Assembly: GCA_017562135.1 (NCBI GenBank)
Contig: QEYB01000128.1
Coordinates: 1 to 64,000 of the forward strand
Direction: 5' to 3'
Source of the DNA: Dipylidium caninum
Taxonomy: Eukaryota; Platyhelminthes; Cestoda; Cyclophyllidea; Dipylidiidae
DNA: 64,000 bases
The notes under the pieces are model-generated. The model did no database searches, was not told the DNA's origin, and saw nothing but the letters and a program-made list of their open reading frames with translations. Numbering within the stretch: the stretch's first letter is position 1; every line of letters begins with the position of its first letter. This document shows, piece after piece, positions 1 to 10,367 of this stretch. A program made the position numbers and the translations under genes.

Positions 1-430
1 GACAGTCGTAGGGACAGGACAGAGAGAGAGAGGAGAGACAGAAGAGGCGGGGGCGGGCCTCACTCGAGCGCCACCGTCCCAGGCGTTTTGGCTGTTTCAT
101 CTGGTTCTACCAATATTACGTTGCGTCGTCCTCTTAGCAGTGCTGTCTGCCACATGTTCTCATGGCTGGGAAATGCCACACTAAGCGGTTTTCAGTCTGA
201 GAGGCGAGCAGGAGACACCAGAGTGCGTCGCGGACGCTGGGGTGGTAGAGCCGAAGGCGAACGACGAAGGCGATCGAGTTCCTCTGTGGATGAACTAACT
301 TTCCTGGATATTGCCTTGAATTGCTATTTCGACATAGTCAGCGCGACTCATATGCATGGGGCCACGACAAAATCAAACGGCATCCACCACGGACAGATTT
401 TGGCGGAGAAGAAGAAAGAGGGTTTATGGG
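1..430 (+). repeat. Degenerate left edge of the U1 array
   Basis: This stretch aligns only patchily with the segment between the GA tract and the U1 promoter in other units. Shared blocks include GACAGAGAG, CTCGAGCG, TTCTCATGGCTGGGAAA, GGACAGATT and GGCGGAGAA. Between them are insertions unique to this copy, for example about 83-120 and 290-350. It is interpreted as a decaying terminal repeat. Confidence 0.75.
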
Positions 431-691
431 GGGACTCCTAGCGGCCGGGAGGGTACTACTACTGAAGCGTGAGAAGTATGTGTGCTCTAGCCGCACTGAC
501 AGGCGCGGTGGACGTGGTGGTTGGCGAAGGGCGTGATGGTTGAGTCGGGGAGGGGAGGAAGATGCCAGCGTTGGCGGGCAGTGGCGCCATGCGAGGCGGC
601 GAAGGTGAGTGGCCATGGCACTGTCGCCAAGGCGGGACGAGGGCGGCAAGTGGGAGCGCGGCGACGAGCGGAGGCTGAGAGGCAGCTCATT

Positions 692-847
692 AAACTTACC
701 TGGCGCCGGGTTCAGGGTGATCAGGCAAGGCTCTGACCCCAGGTGGAGGCTCAGCATTGCACTCCGCTGTGTTGAAGCCTGCGACGGACTCTAATCGGGT
801 TCGCTCAGGGTGCATAGTTTTTGCCAGTGGGAGCCTTCGGGCGTCCC
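692..847 (+). ncRNA. U1: U1 spliceosomal snRNA, copy 1 (diverged edge copy)
   Basis: First and most divergent copy. It keeps the 5' splice-site pairing segment, the AUUGCACUCC loop and a GCAUAGUUUUUGCC Sm-like region. Against the other ten copies it has an extra G in the stem-loop I loop (GAUCAGGCAAG), an extra A before the Sm-site region (GCUCAGGGUGC) and one G fewer at the base of stem-loop IV (AGUGGGAGCC). The upstream flank (about 430-690) also carries several single-base indels not found in the other units. It may be a decaying edge copy, or the indels may be sequencing or assembly errors. Function is doubtful. Confidence 0.85.
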
Positions 848-1820
848 TTTACCTGCCTCTAATTGTAATTGCCTCTGATGCGCTCGTCCTGCTACTCCCC
901 CCACTAACGCCGCACCGCGGTGCGGCAGCTGGGCTCGCGCGCCGCAGCGTCTGTCGCGGTTCCGCACCTGCGTAGGGTGAGCGCGACCACCGCACTATGA
1001 GCAGTCTCCCCCTTGGACCCATGCTCCGCACAGCGCACTCCCGTTCTCACCGGCGTATGGTATAGGGCACATCGCGTCTGCCCCCCTCACACCTTATACT
1101 GGCACGGGCGCGTGCCTCGCAGCCTCTCCACCTCCGATTCGACCGCGGGTTAGCAGGAGCCTCTGGCCATGTGAGCACACGGGTAACGCTGTGCCCTGGG
1201 GGCCCCTCTTGCCTCTGTCAAACGCGTGCACCAATGCACACGAGAAGCTTCGTGGGCTTTTGCCCTGCGTGCTGCCGCACCTTCAGCGTAGCCGCGCGGC
1301 GACCCCGCCGCCCCAGTCTCCTTCCTCCCCCGCCCCCGCCCCCGCCCCCGCCCCGCCCCCGCCCCCGCCCCGCTAACCCCCCACCGCCATCCCCCCGACC
1401 GCCTACAGGGCTGATCCACTCGCCTCCACCCTCGTGGTGCACCTCGTGACACCGGCGACCTCTCTCTCCACCACCATCTACCTCACACTACCACAAAAGC
1501 AGTCTTCCTTCCTGGCCAACCGTGCACTCCATTGCGTCTAACCTTAGAGATAAGCTACCACATGCACCAACATCCACCCTCTACCCCGGGACACCCACAC
1601 CCACACCCACACCCACACCCACACCCACACCCACACCCACACCCACTTACACCCACAACGACTCCCACTCCGACTACGACTCCGACTCCGACTCCGACTC
1701 CGACTCCGACTCCGACTCCGACTCCGAATCCTATACAGACAGACAGACAGATAGACGGGCAGACGGCCAGACGGCCAGACGGACAGATGGACAGACGGAT
1801 AGACAGACAGACTGACGGAG

Positions 1821-1861
<41 letters not shown>

Positions 1862-2097
1862 CAGAGAGGGGGGGCGACTCGAGCGTGGCGTTGTGTAGCA
1901 GTGCTGCTGCCTGTTCTCATGGCTGGGAAAGCGCGGTGGAGCGAGCCAGGAGTGCGGAGGGAGCGAAGGCGACGAAGGCGACGATGGGATATGCAATTGG
2001 ATGCGTGGCGACGGACAGATTGGCGGAGAAAGAGGGTTTTTGGGGGACTCCTAGCGGCCGGGAGGGATACTACTGAAGCGTGAGAAGTATGTGTGCT

Positions 2098-2296
2098 CTA
2101 GCGCACTGACAGGCGGGTGGGACGTGGTGGTGGCGAAGGGCGTGATGGTTGAGTCGGGGAGGGGAGAAGATGCCAGCGTGGCGGGAGTGGCGCATGGAGG
2201 CGGCGAAGGTGAGTGGCCATGGCACTGGTCGCCAAGGCGGGACGAGGGCGGCAAGTGGGAGCGCGGCGACGAGCGGAGGCTGAGAGGCAGCTCATT
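2098..2296 (+). promoter_or_regulatory. Presumed U1 promoter region (reference unit)
   Basis: The 200 bases before copy 2 are the most uniform part of the unit outside the RNA itself, and are identical by eye before copies 3 to 11. Metazoan U1 genes are transcribed by RNA polymerase II from a proximal sequence element about 50-60 bases upstream of the start, normally without a TATA box. No TATA box is present. I cannot assign the proximal element to a particular motif because its sequence varies between phyla. The call rests on position and conservation only. Confidence 0.5.
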
Positions 2297-2451
2297 AAAC
2301 TTACCTGGCGCCGGGTTCAGGGTGATCAGCAAGGCTCTGACCCCAGGTGGAGGCTCAGCATTGCACTCCGCTGTGTTGAAGCCTGCGACGGACTCTAATC
2401 GGGTTCGCTCGGGTGCATAGTTTTTGCCAGTGGGGAGCCTTCGGGCGTCCC
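2297..2451 (+). ncRNA. U1: U1 spliceosomal snRNA, copy 2 (reference copy)
   Basis: U1 snRNA pairs with 5' splice sites at the first step of intron recognition and forms the U1 snRNP with the seven Sm proteins, U1-70K, U1A and U1C. The gene begins with AAACUUACCUGG, complementary to the 5' splice-site consensus. Stem-loop I follows (GGG and UCAG paired with CUGACCC) with loop GAUCAGCAAG, which departs from the usual GAUCAYGAAG. Stem-loop II has the exact U1A-binding loop AUUGCACUCC, closed by CAGC and GCUG. Stem-loop III pairs CGGACUC with GGGUUCG. A Sm-like site, AGUUUUUG, precedes stem-loop IV, which is capped by a UUCG tetraloop. At about 155 nt it is close to the usual 160-165 nt. The 5' end is set by the conserved pairing segment and could be 1-3 bases off. 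No TATA box is visible upstream, as for many RNA polymerase II snRNA genes. Confidence 0.96.
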
Positions 2452-2512
2452 TTTACCTGCCTCTAATTGTAATTGCCTCTGATGCGCTCGTCCTGCTACT
2501 CCCCCCACTAAC

Positions 2513-2530
2513 GCCGCACCGCGGTGCGGC
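2513..2530. repeat. 18-bp perfect palindrome in the U1 spacer
   Basis: GCCGCACCGCGGTGCGGC reads the same on both strands. It lies about 60 bases downstream of the U1 3' end and recurs at the same place after every copy, including edge copies 1 and 11. It could be a protein-binding site or a cruciform or hairpin element; the sequence does not say which. Confidence 0.9.
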
Positions 2531-2929
2531 AGCTGGGCTCGCGCGCCGCAGCGTCTGTCGCGGTTCCGCACCTGCGTAGGGTGAGCGCGACCACCGCACT
2601 ATGAACAGTCTCCCCTTGGACCCATGCTCCGCACAGCGCACTCCCGTTCTCACCGGCGTATGGTATAGGGCACATCGCGTCTGCCCCCCTCACACCTTAT
2701 ACTGGCACGGGCGCGTGCCTCGCAGCCTCTCCACCTCCGATTCGACCGCGGGTTAGCAGGAGCCTCTGGCCATGTGAGCACACGGGTAACGCTGTGCCCT
2801 GGGGGCCCCTCTTGCCTCTGTCAAACGCGTGCACCAATGCACACGAGAAGCTTCGTGGGCTTTTGCCCTGCGTGCTGCCGCACCTTCAGCGTAGCCGCGC
2901 GGCGACCCCGCCGCCCCAGTCTCCTTCCT

Positions 2930-2971
2930 CCCCCGCCCCCGCCCCCGCCCCGCCCCCGCCCCCGCCCCCGC
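2930..2971. repeat. C-rich hexamer repeat (CCCCCG)n, reference unit
   Basis: Tandem CCCCCG hexamers with occasional CCCCG interruptions. The length differs in almost every unit. The complementary strand is a run of five-G tracts separated by C, which could form G-quadruplexes; the C strand could form an i-motif. Confidence 0.95.
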
Positions 2972-3189
2972 TAACCCCCCACCGCCATCCCCCCGACCGC
3001 CTACAGGGCTGATCCACTCGCCTCCACCCTCGTGGTGCACCTCGTGACACCGGCGACCTCTCTCTCCACCACCATCTACCTCACACTACCACAAAAGCAG
3101 TCTTCCTTCCTGGCCAACCGTGCACTCCATTGCGTCTAACCTTAGAGATAAGCTACCACATGCACCAACATCCACCCTCTACCCCGGGA

Positions 3190-3250
3190 CACCCACACCC
3201 ACACCCACACCCACACCCACACCCACACCCACACCCACACTTACACCCAC
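3190..3250. repeat. CCCACA hexamer repeat, reference unit
   Basis: About nine to ten tandem CCCACA hexamers, followed by the junction CTTACACCCACAACGACTCC. The copy number varies between units. In copies near 14270 and 15800 it grades into plain CA dinucleotides. Confidence 0.95.
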
Positions 3251-3251
3251 A

Positions 3252-3312
3252 ACGACTCCCACTCCGACTACGACTCCGACTCCGACTCCGACTCCGACTC
3301 CGACTCCGAATC
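3252..3312. repeat. CTCCGA hexamer repeat, reference unit
   Basis: Tandem CTCCGA hexamers, some with an internal CTACGA variant, ending in CTCCGAATCC. Expanded with CTCCCA variants in the unit at 7983-8076. Confidence 0.95.
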
Positions 3313-3316
3313 CTAT

Positions 3317-3406
3317 ACAGACAGACAGACAGATAGACGGGCAGACGGCCAGACGGCCAGACGGACAGATGGACAGACGGATAGACAGACAGACTGACGG
3401 AGAGAC

Positions 3407-3450
<44 letters not shown>

Positions 3451-3452
3451 GG
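3317..3452. repeat. GACA/GACG tetramer tract followed by GA tract, reference unit
   Basis: Tandem GACA, GATA and GACG tetramers, with a GGCCAGAC sub-repeat present in one to three copies, grade into a pure GA dinucleotide tract of variable length that ends in GACAGAGAGGGGGGGCGACTC. The purine strand is always the + strand. Confidence 0.95.
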
Positions 3453-3878
3453 GGGGCGACTCGAGCGTGGCGTTGTGTAGCAGTGCTGCTGCCTGTTCTC
3501 ATGGCTGGGAAAGCGCGGTGGAGCGAGCCAGGAGTGCGGAGGGAGCGAAGGCGACGAAGGCGACGATGGGATATGCAATTGGATGCGTGGCGACGGACAG
3601 ATTGGCGGAGAAAGAGGGTTTTTGGGGGACTCCTAGCGGCCGGGAGGGATACTACTGAAGCGTGAGAAGTATGTGTGCTCTAGCGCACTGACAGGCGGGT
3701 GGGACGTGGTGGTGGCGAAGGGCGTGATGGTTGAGTCGGGGAGGGGAGAAGATGCCAGCGTGGCGGGAGTGGCGCATGGAGGCGGCGAAGGTGAGTGGCC
3801 ATGGCACTGGTCGCCAAGGCGGGACGAGGGCGGCAAGTGGGAGCGCGGCGACGAGCGGAGGCTGAGAGGCAGCTCATT

Positions 3879-4033
3879 AAACTTACCTGGCGCCGGGTTC
3901 AGGGTGATCAGCAAGGCTCTGACCCCAGGTGGAGGCTCAGCATTGCACTCCGCTGTGTTGAAGCCTGCGACGGACTCTAATCGGGTTCGCTCGGGTGCAT
4001 AGTTTTTGCCAGTGGGGAGCCTTCGGGCGTCCC
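3879..4033 (+). ncRNA. U1: U1 spliceosomal snRNA, copy 3
   Basis: Identical by eye to copy 2 across the whole RNA and across about 200 bases upstream. It lies 1582 bases downstream of copy 2. Confidence 0.95.
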
Positions 4034-4999
4034 TTTACCTGCCTCTAATTGTAATTGCCTCTGATGCGCTCGTCCTGCTACTCCCCCCACTAACGCCGCA
4101 CCGCGGTGCGGCAGCTGGGCTCGCGCGCCGCAGCGTCTGTCGCGGTTCCGCACCTGCGTAGGGTGAGCGCGACCACCGCACTATGAACAGTCTCCCCCTT
4201 GGACCCATGCTCCGCACAGCGCACTCCCGTTCTCACCGGCGTATGGTATAGGGCACATCGCGTCTGCCCCCCTCACACCTTATACTGGCACGGGCGCGTG
4301 CCTCGCAGCCTCTCCACCTCCGATTCGACCGCGGGTTAGCAGGAGCCTCTGGCCATGTGAGCACACGGGTAACGCTGTGCCCTGGGGGCCCCTCTTGCCT
4401 CTGTCAAACGCGTGCACCAATGCACACGAGAAGCTTCGTGGGCTTTTGCCCTGCGTGCTGCCGCACCTTCAGCGTAGCCGCGCGGCGACCCCGCCGCCCC
4501 AGTCTCCTTCCTCCCCCGCCCCCGCCCCCGCCCCCGCCCCCGCCCCCGCCCCCGCTAACCCCCCACCGCCATCCCCCCGACCGCCTACAGGGCTGATCCA
4601 CTCGCCTCCACCCTCGTGGTGCACCTCGTGACACCGGCGACCTCTCTCTCCACCACCATCTACCTCACACTACCACAAAAGCAGTCTTCCTTCCTGGCCA
4701 ACCGTGCACTCCATTGCGTCTAACCTTAGAGATAAGCTACCACATGCACCAACATCCACCCTCTACCCCGGGACACCCACACCCACACCCACACCCACAC
4801 CCACACCCACACCCACACCCACACCCCACACTTACACCCACAACGACTCCCACTCCGACTACGACTCCGACTCCGACTCCGACTCCGACTCCGAATCCTA
4901 TACAGACAGACAGACAGATAGACGGGCAGACGGCCAGACGGCCAGGCGGCCAGACGGACAGATGGACAGACGGATAGACAGACAGACTGACGGAGAGAC

Positions 5000-5045
<46 letters not shown>

Positions 5046-5473
5046 GGGGGGCGACTCGAGCGTGGCGTTGTGTAGCAGTGCTGCTGCCTGTTCTCATGGC
5101 TGGGAAAGCGCGGTGGAGCGAGCCAGGAGTGCGGAGGGAGCGAAGGCGACGAAGGCGACGATGGGATATGCAATTGGATGCGTGGCGACGGACAGATTGG
5201 CGGAGAAAGAGGGTTTTTGGGGGACTCCTAGCGGCCGGGAGGGATACTACTGAAGCGTGAGAAGTATGTGTGCTCTAGCGCACTGACAGGCGGGTGGGAC
5301 GTGGTGGTGGCGAAGGGCGTGATGGTTGAGTCGGGGAGGGGAGAAGATGCCAGCGTGGCGGGAGTGGCGCATGGAGGCGGCGAAGGTGAGTGGCCATGGC
5401 ACTGGTCGCCAAGGCGGGACGAGGGCGGCAAGTGGGAGCGCGGCGACGAGCGGAGGCTGAGAGGCAGCTCATT

Positions 5474-5628
5474 AAACTTACCTGGCGCCGGGTTCAGGGT
5501 GATCAGCAAGGCTCTGACCCCAGGTGGAGGCTCAGCATTGCACTCCGCTGTGTTGAAGCCTGCGACGGACTCTAATCGGGTTCGCTCGGGTGCATAGTTT
5601 TTGCCAGTGGGGAGCCTTCGGGCGTCCC
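5474..5628 (+). ncRNA. U1: U1 spliceosomal snRNA, copy 4
   Basis: RNA identical by eye to copy 2. The downstream spacer carries the GAGCAGTCTC variant near 5780, shared with units 1 and 8, where other units read GAACAGTCTC. Confidence 0.95.
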
Positions 5629-6571
5629 TTTACCTGCCTCTAATTGTAATTGCCTCTGATGCGCTCGTCCTGCTACTCCCCCCACTAACGCCGCACCGCG
5701 GTGCGGCAGCTGGGCTCGCGCGCCGCAGCGTCTGTCGCGGTTCCGCACCTGCGTAGGGTGAGCGCGACCACCGCACTATGAGCAGTCTCCCCCTTGGACC
5801 CATGCTCCGCACAGCGCACTCCCGTTCTCACCGGCGTATGGTATAGGGCACATCGCGTCTGCCCCCCTCACACCTTATACTGGCACGGGCGCGTGCCTCG
5901 CAGCCTCTCCACCTCCGATTCGACCGCGGGTTAGCAGGAGCCTCTGGCCATGTGAGCACACGGGTAACGCTGTGCCCTGGGGGCCCCTCTTGCCTCTGTC
6001 AAACGCGTGCACCAATGCACACGAGAAGCTTCGTGGGCTTTTGCCCTGCGTGCTGCCGCACCTTCAGCGTAGCCGCGCGGCGACCCCGCCGCCCCAGTCT
6101 CCTTCCTCCCCCGCCCCCGCCCCCGCCCCCGCCCCCGCCCCCGCCCCCCCCCCCCCCCCCGACCGCCTACAGGGCTGATCCACTCGCCTCCACCCTCGTG
6201 GTGCACCTCGTGACACCGGCGACCTCTCTCTCCACCACCATCTACCTCACACTACCACAAAAGCAGTCTTCCTTCCTGGCCAACCGTGCACTCCATTGCG
6301 TCTAACCTTAGAGATAAGCTACCACATGCACCAACATCCACCCTCTACCCCGGGACACCCACACCCACACCCACACCCACACCCACACCCACACCCACAC
6401 CCACACTTACACCCACACTCCCACTCACGACTCCCACTCCGACTACGACTCCGACTCCGACTCCGACTCCGACTCCGAATCCTATACAGACAGACAGACA
6501 GATAGACGGGCAGACGGCCAGACGGCCAGACGGACAGATGGACAGACGGATAGACAGACAGACTGACGGAG

Positions 6572-6610
<39 letters not shown>

Positions 6611-7045
6611 CAGAGAGGGGGGGCGACTCGAGCGTGGCGTTGTGTAGCAGTGCTGCTGCCTGTTCTCATGGCTGGGAAAGCGCGGTGGAGCGAGCCAGGA
6701 GTGCGGAGGGAGCGAAGGCGACGAAGGCGACGATGGGATATGCAATTGGATGCGTGGCGACGGACAGATTGGCGGAGAAAGAGGGTTTTTGGGGGACTCC
6801 TAGCGGCCGGGAGGGATACTACTGAAGCGTGAGAAGTATGTGTGCTCTAGCGCACTGACAGGCGGGTGGGACGTGGTGGTGGCGAAGGGCGTGATGGTTG
6901 AGTCGGGGAGGGGAGAAGATGCCAGCGTGGCGGGAGTGGCGCATGGAGGCGGCGAAGGTGAGTGGCCATGGCACTGGTCGCCAAGGCGGGACGAGGGCGG
7001 CAAGTGGGAGCGCGGCGACGAGCGGAGGCTGAGAGGCAGCTCATT

Positions 7046-7200
7046 AAACTTACCTGGCGCCGGGTTCAGGGTGATCAGCAAGGCTCTGACCCCAGGTGGA
7101 GGCTCAGCATTGCACTCCGCTGTGTTGAAGCCTGCGACGGACTCTAATCGGGTTCGCTCGGGTGCATAGTTTTTGCCAGTGGGGAGCCTTCGGGCGTCCC
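7046..7200 (+). ncRNA. U1: U1 spliceosomal snRNA, copy 5
   Basis: RNA identical by eye to copy 2. The preceding C-rich block runs into a pure C tract (about 6144-6160) instead of the usual GCTAACCCCCCACC transition. Confidence 0.95.
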
Positions 7201-8161
7201 TTTACCTGCCTCTAATTGTAATTGCCTCTGATGCGCTCGTCCTGCTACTCCCCCCACTAACGCCGCACCGCGGTGCGGCAGCTGGGCTCGCGCGCCGCAG
7301 CGTCTGTCGCGGTTCCGCACCTGCGTAGGGTGAGCGCGACCACCGCACTATGAACAGTCTCCCCCTTGGACCCATGCTCCGCACAGCGCACTCCCGTTCT
7401 CACCGGCGTATGGTATAGGGCACATCGCGTCTGCCCCCCTCACACCTTATACTGGCACGGGCGCGTGCCTCGCAGCCTCTCCACCTCCGATTCGACCGCG
7501 GGTTAGCAGGAGCCTCTGGCCATGTGAGCACACGGGTAACGCTGTGCCCTGGGGGCCCCTCTTGCCTCTGTCAAACGCGTGCACCAATGCACACGAGAAG
7601 CTTCGTGGGCTTTTGCCCTGCGTGCTGCCGCACCTTCAGCGTAGCCGCGCGGCGACCCCGCCGCCCCAGTCTCCTTCCTCCCCCGCCCCCGCCCCCGCCC
7701 CCGCCCCCGCCCCCGCCCCCCGCCCCCCCCCGACCGCCTACAGGGCTGATCCACTCGCCTCCACCCTCGTGGTGCACCTCGTGACACCGGCGACCTCTCT
7801 CTCCACCACCATCTACCTCACACTACCACAAAAGCAGTCTTCCTTCCTGGCCAACCGTGCACTCCATTGCGCCTAACCTTAGAGATAAGCTACCACATGC
7901 ACCAACATCCACCCTCTACCCCGGGACACCCACACCCACACCCACACCCACACCCACACCCACACCCACACTTACACCCACAACGACTCCCACTCCGACT
8001 CCCACTTCGACTCCCACTCCGACTCCCACTCCCACTCCCACTACGACTCCGACTCCGACTCCGACTCCGACTCCGAATCCTATACAGACAGACAGACAGA
8101 TAGACGGGCAGACGGCCAGACGGACAGATGGACAGACGGATAGACAGACAGACTGACGGAG

Positions 8162-8200
<39 letters not shown>

Positions 8201-8635
8201 CAGAGAGGGGGGGCGACTCGAGCGTGGCGTTGTGTAGCAGTGCTGCTGCCTGTTCTCATGGCTGGGAAAGCGCGGTGGAGCGAGCCAGGAGTGCGGAGGG
8301 AGCGAAGGCGACGAAGGCGACGATGGGATATGCAATTGGATGCGTGGCGACGGACAGATTGGCGGAGAAAGAGGGTTTTTGGGGGACTCCTAGCGGCCGG
8401 GAGGGATACTACTGAAGCGTGAGAAGTATGTGTGCTCTAGCGCACTGACAGGCGGGTGGGACGTGGTGGTGGCGAAGGGCGTGATGGTTGAGTCGGGGAG
8501 GGGAGAAGATGCCAGCGTGGCGGGAGTGGCGCATGGAGGCGGCGAAGGTGAGTGGCCATGGCACTGGTCGCCAAGGCGGGACGAGGGCGGCAAGTGGGAG
8601 CGCGGCGACGAGCGGAGGCTGAGAGGCAGCTCATT

Positions 8636-8790
8636 AAACTTACCTGGCGCCGGGTTCAGGGTGATCAGCAAGGCTCTGACCCCAGGTGGAGGCTCAGCAT
8701 TGCACTCCGCTGTGTTGAAGCCTGCGACGGACTCTAATCGGGTTCGCTCGGGTGCATAGTTTTTGCCAGTGGGGAGCCTTCGGGCGTCCC
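8636..8790 (+). ncRNA. U1: U1 spliceosomal snRNA, copy 6
   Basis: RNA identical by eye to copy 2. The CTCCGA block upstream is expanded and interspersed with CTCCCA (about 7983-8076). The downstream spacer has the CCCCTTTGG and ACTCCGG variants (near 8950 and 8980) shared with units 9 and 10. Confidence 0.95.
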
Positions 8791-9738
8791 TTTACCTGCC
8801 TCTAATTGTAATTGCCTCTGATGCGCTCGTCCTGCTACTCCCCCCACTAACGCCGCACCGCGGTGCGGCAGCTGGGCTCGCGCGCCGCAGCGTCTGTCGC
8901 GGTTCCGCACCTGCGTAGGGTGAGCGCGACCACCGCACTATGAACAGTCTCCCCTTTGGACCCATGCTCCGCACAGCGCACTCCGGTTCTCACCGGCGTA
9001 TGGTATAGGGCACATCGCGTCTGCCCCCCTCACACCTTATACTGGCACGGGCGCGTGCCTCGCAGCCTCTCCACCTCCGATTCGACTGTGGGTTAGCAGG
9101 AGCCTCTGGCCATGTGAGCACACGGGTAACGCTGTGCCCTGGGGGCCCCTCTTGCCTCTGTCAAACGCGTGCACCAATGCACACGAGAAGCTTCGTGGGC
9201 TTTTGCCCTGCGTGCTGCCGCACCTTCAGCGTAGCCGCGCGGCGACCCCGCCGCCCCAGTCTCCTTCCTCCCCCGCCCCCGCCCCCGCCCCCCCCGCCCC
9301 CGCCCCCGCTAACCCCCCACCGCCATCCCCCCGACCGCCTACAGGGCTGATCCACTCGCCTCCACCCTCGTGGTGCACCTCGTGACACCGGCGACCTCTC
9401 TCTCCACCACCATCTACCTCACACTACCACAAAAGCAGTCTTCCTTCCTGGCCAACCGTGCACTCCATTGCGTCTAACCTTAGAGATAAGCTACCACATG
9501 CACCAACATCCACCCTCTACCCCGGGACACCCACACCCACACCCACACCCACACCCACACCCACACCCACACCCACACCCACACCCACTTACACCCACAA
9601 CGACTCCCACTCCGACTACGACTCCGACTCCGACTCCGACTCCGAATCCTATACAGACAGACAGACAGATAGACGGGCAGACGGCCAGACGGCCAGACGG
9701 ACAGATGGACAGACGGATAGACAGACAGACTGACGGAG

Positions 9739-9777
<39 letters not shown>

Positions 9778-10212
9778 CAGAGAGGGGGGGCGACTCGAGC
9801 GTGGCGTTGTGTAGCAGTGCTGCTGCCTGTTCTCATGGCTGGGAAAGCGCGGTGGAGCGAGCCAGGAGTGCGGAGGGAGCGAAGGCGACGAAGGCGACGA
9901 TGGGATATGCAATTGGATGCGTGGCGACGGACAGATTGGCGGAGAAAGAGGGTTTTTGGGGGACTCCTAGCGGCCGGGAGGGATACTACTGAAGCGTGAG
10001 AAGTATGTGTGCTCTAGCGCACTGACAGGCGGGTGGGACGTGGTGGTGGCGAAGGGCGTGATGGTTGAGTCGGGGAGGGGAGAAGATGCCAGCGTGGCGG
10101 GAGTGGCGCATGGAGGCGGCGAAGGTGAGTGGCCATGGCACTGGTCGCCAAGGCGGGACGAGGGCGGCAAGTGGGAGCGCGGCGACGAGCGGAGGCTGAG
10201 AGGCAGCTCATT

Positions 10213-10367
10213 AAACTTACCTGGCGCCGGGTTCAGGGTGATCAGCAAGGCTCTGACCCCAGGTGGAGGCTCAGCATTGCACTCCGCTGTGTTGAAGCCT
10301 GCGACGGACTCTAATCGGGTTCGCTCGGGTGCATAGTTTTTGCCAGTGGGGAGCCTTCGGGCGTCCC
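10213..10367 (+). ncRNA. U1: U1 spliceosomal snRNA, copy 7
   Basis: RNA identical by eye to copy 2. Its downstream C-rich block (about 10846-10874) is shorter than in most units. Confidence 0.95.

Noticed and set aside
1171..1449. Proline-rich, His-Pro-rich, Ser-Asp-rich and Arg-rich open frames repeated in every unit of the array
   Set aside because: They are translations of hexamer and dinucleotide repeats in all frames and both strands, change length with repeat number, and overlap each other. U1 explains the unit.
2091..2420. 109-codon + strand frame and 93-codon - strand frame repeated identically in most units
   Set aside because: They run through the U1 promoter and U1 RNA itself; their conservation is that of the repeat unit, not of a protein.
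2774..3008. Spliced-leader RNA, 5S rRNA, U2, U6 or tRNA gene within the repeat unit
   Set aside because: I looked for the characteristic sequences of each and found none; only U1 is present.
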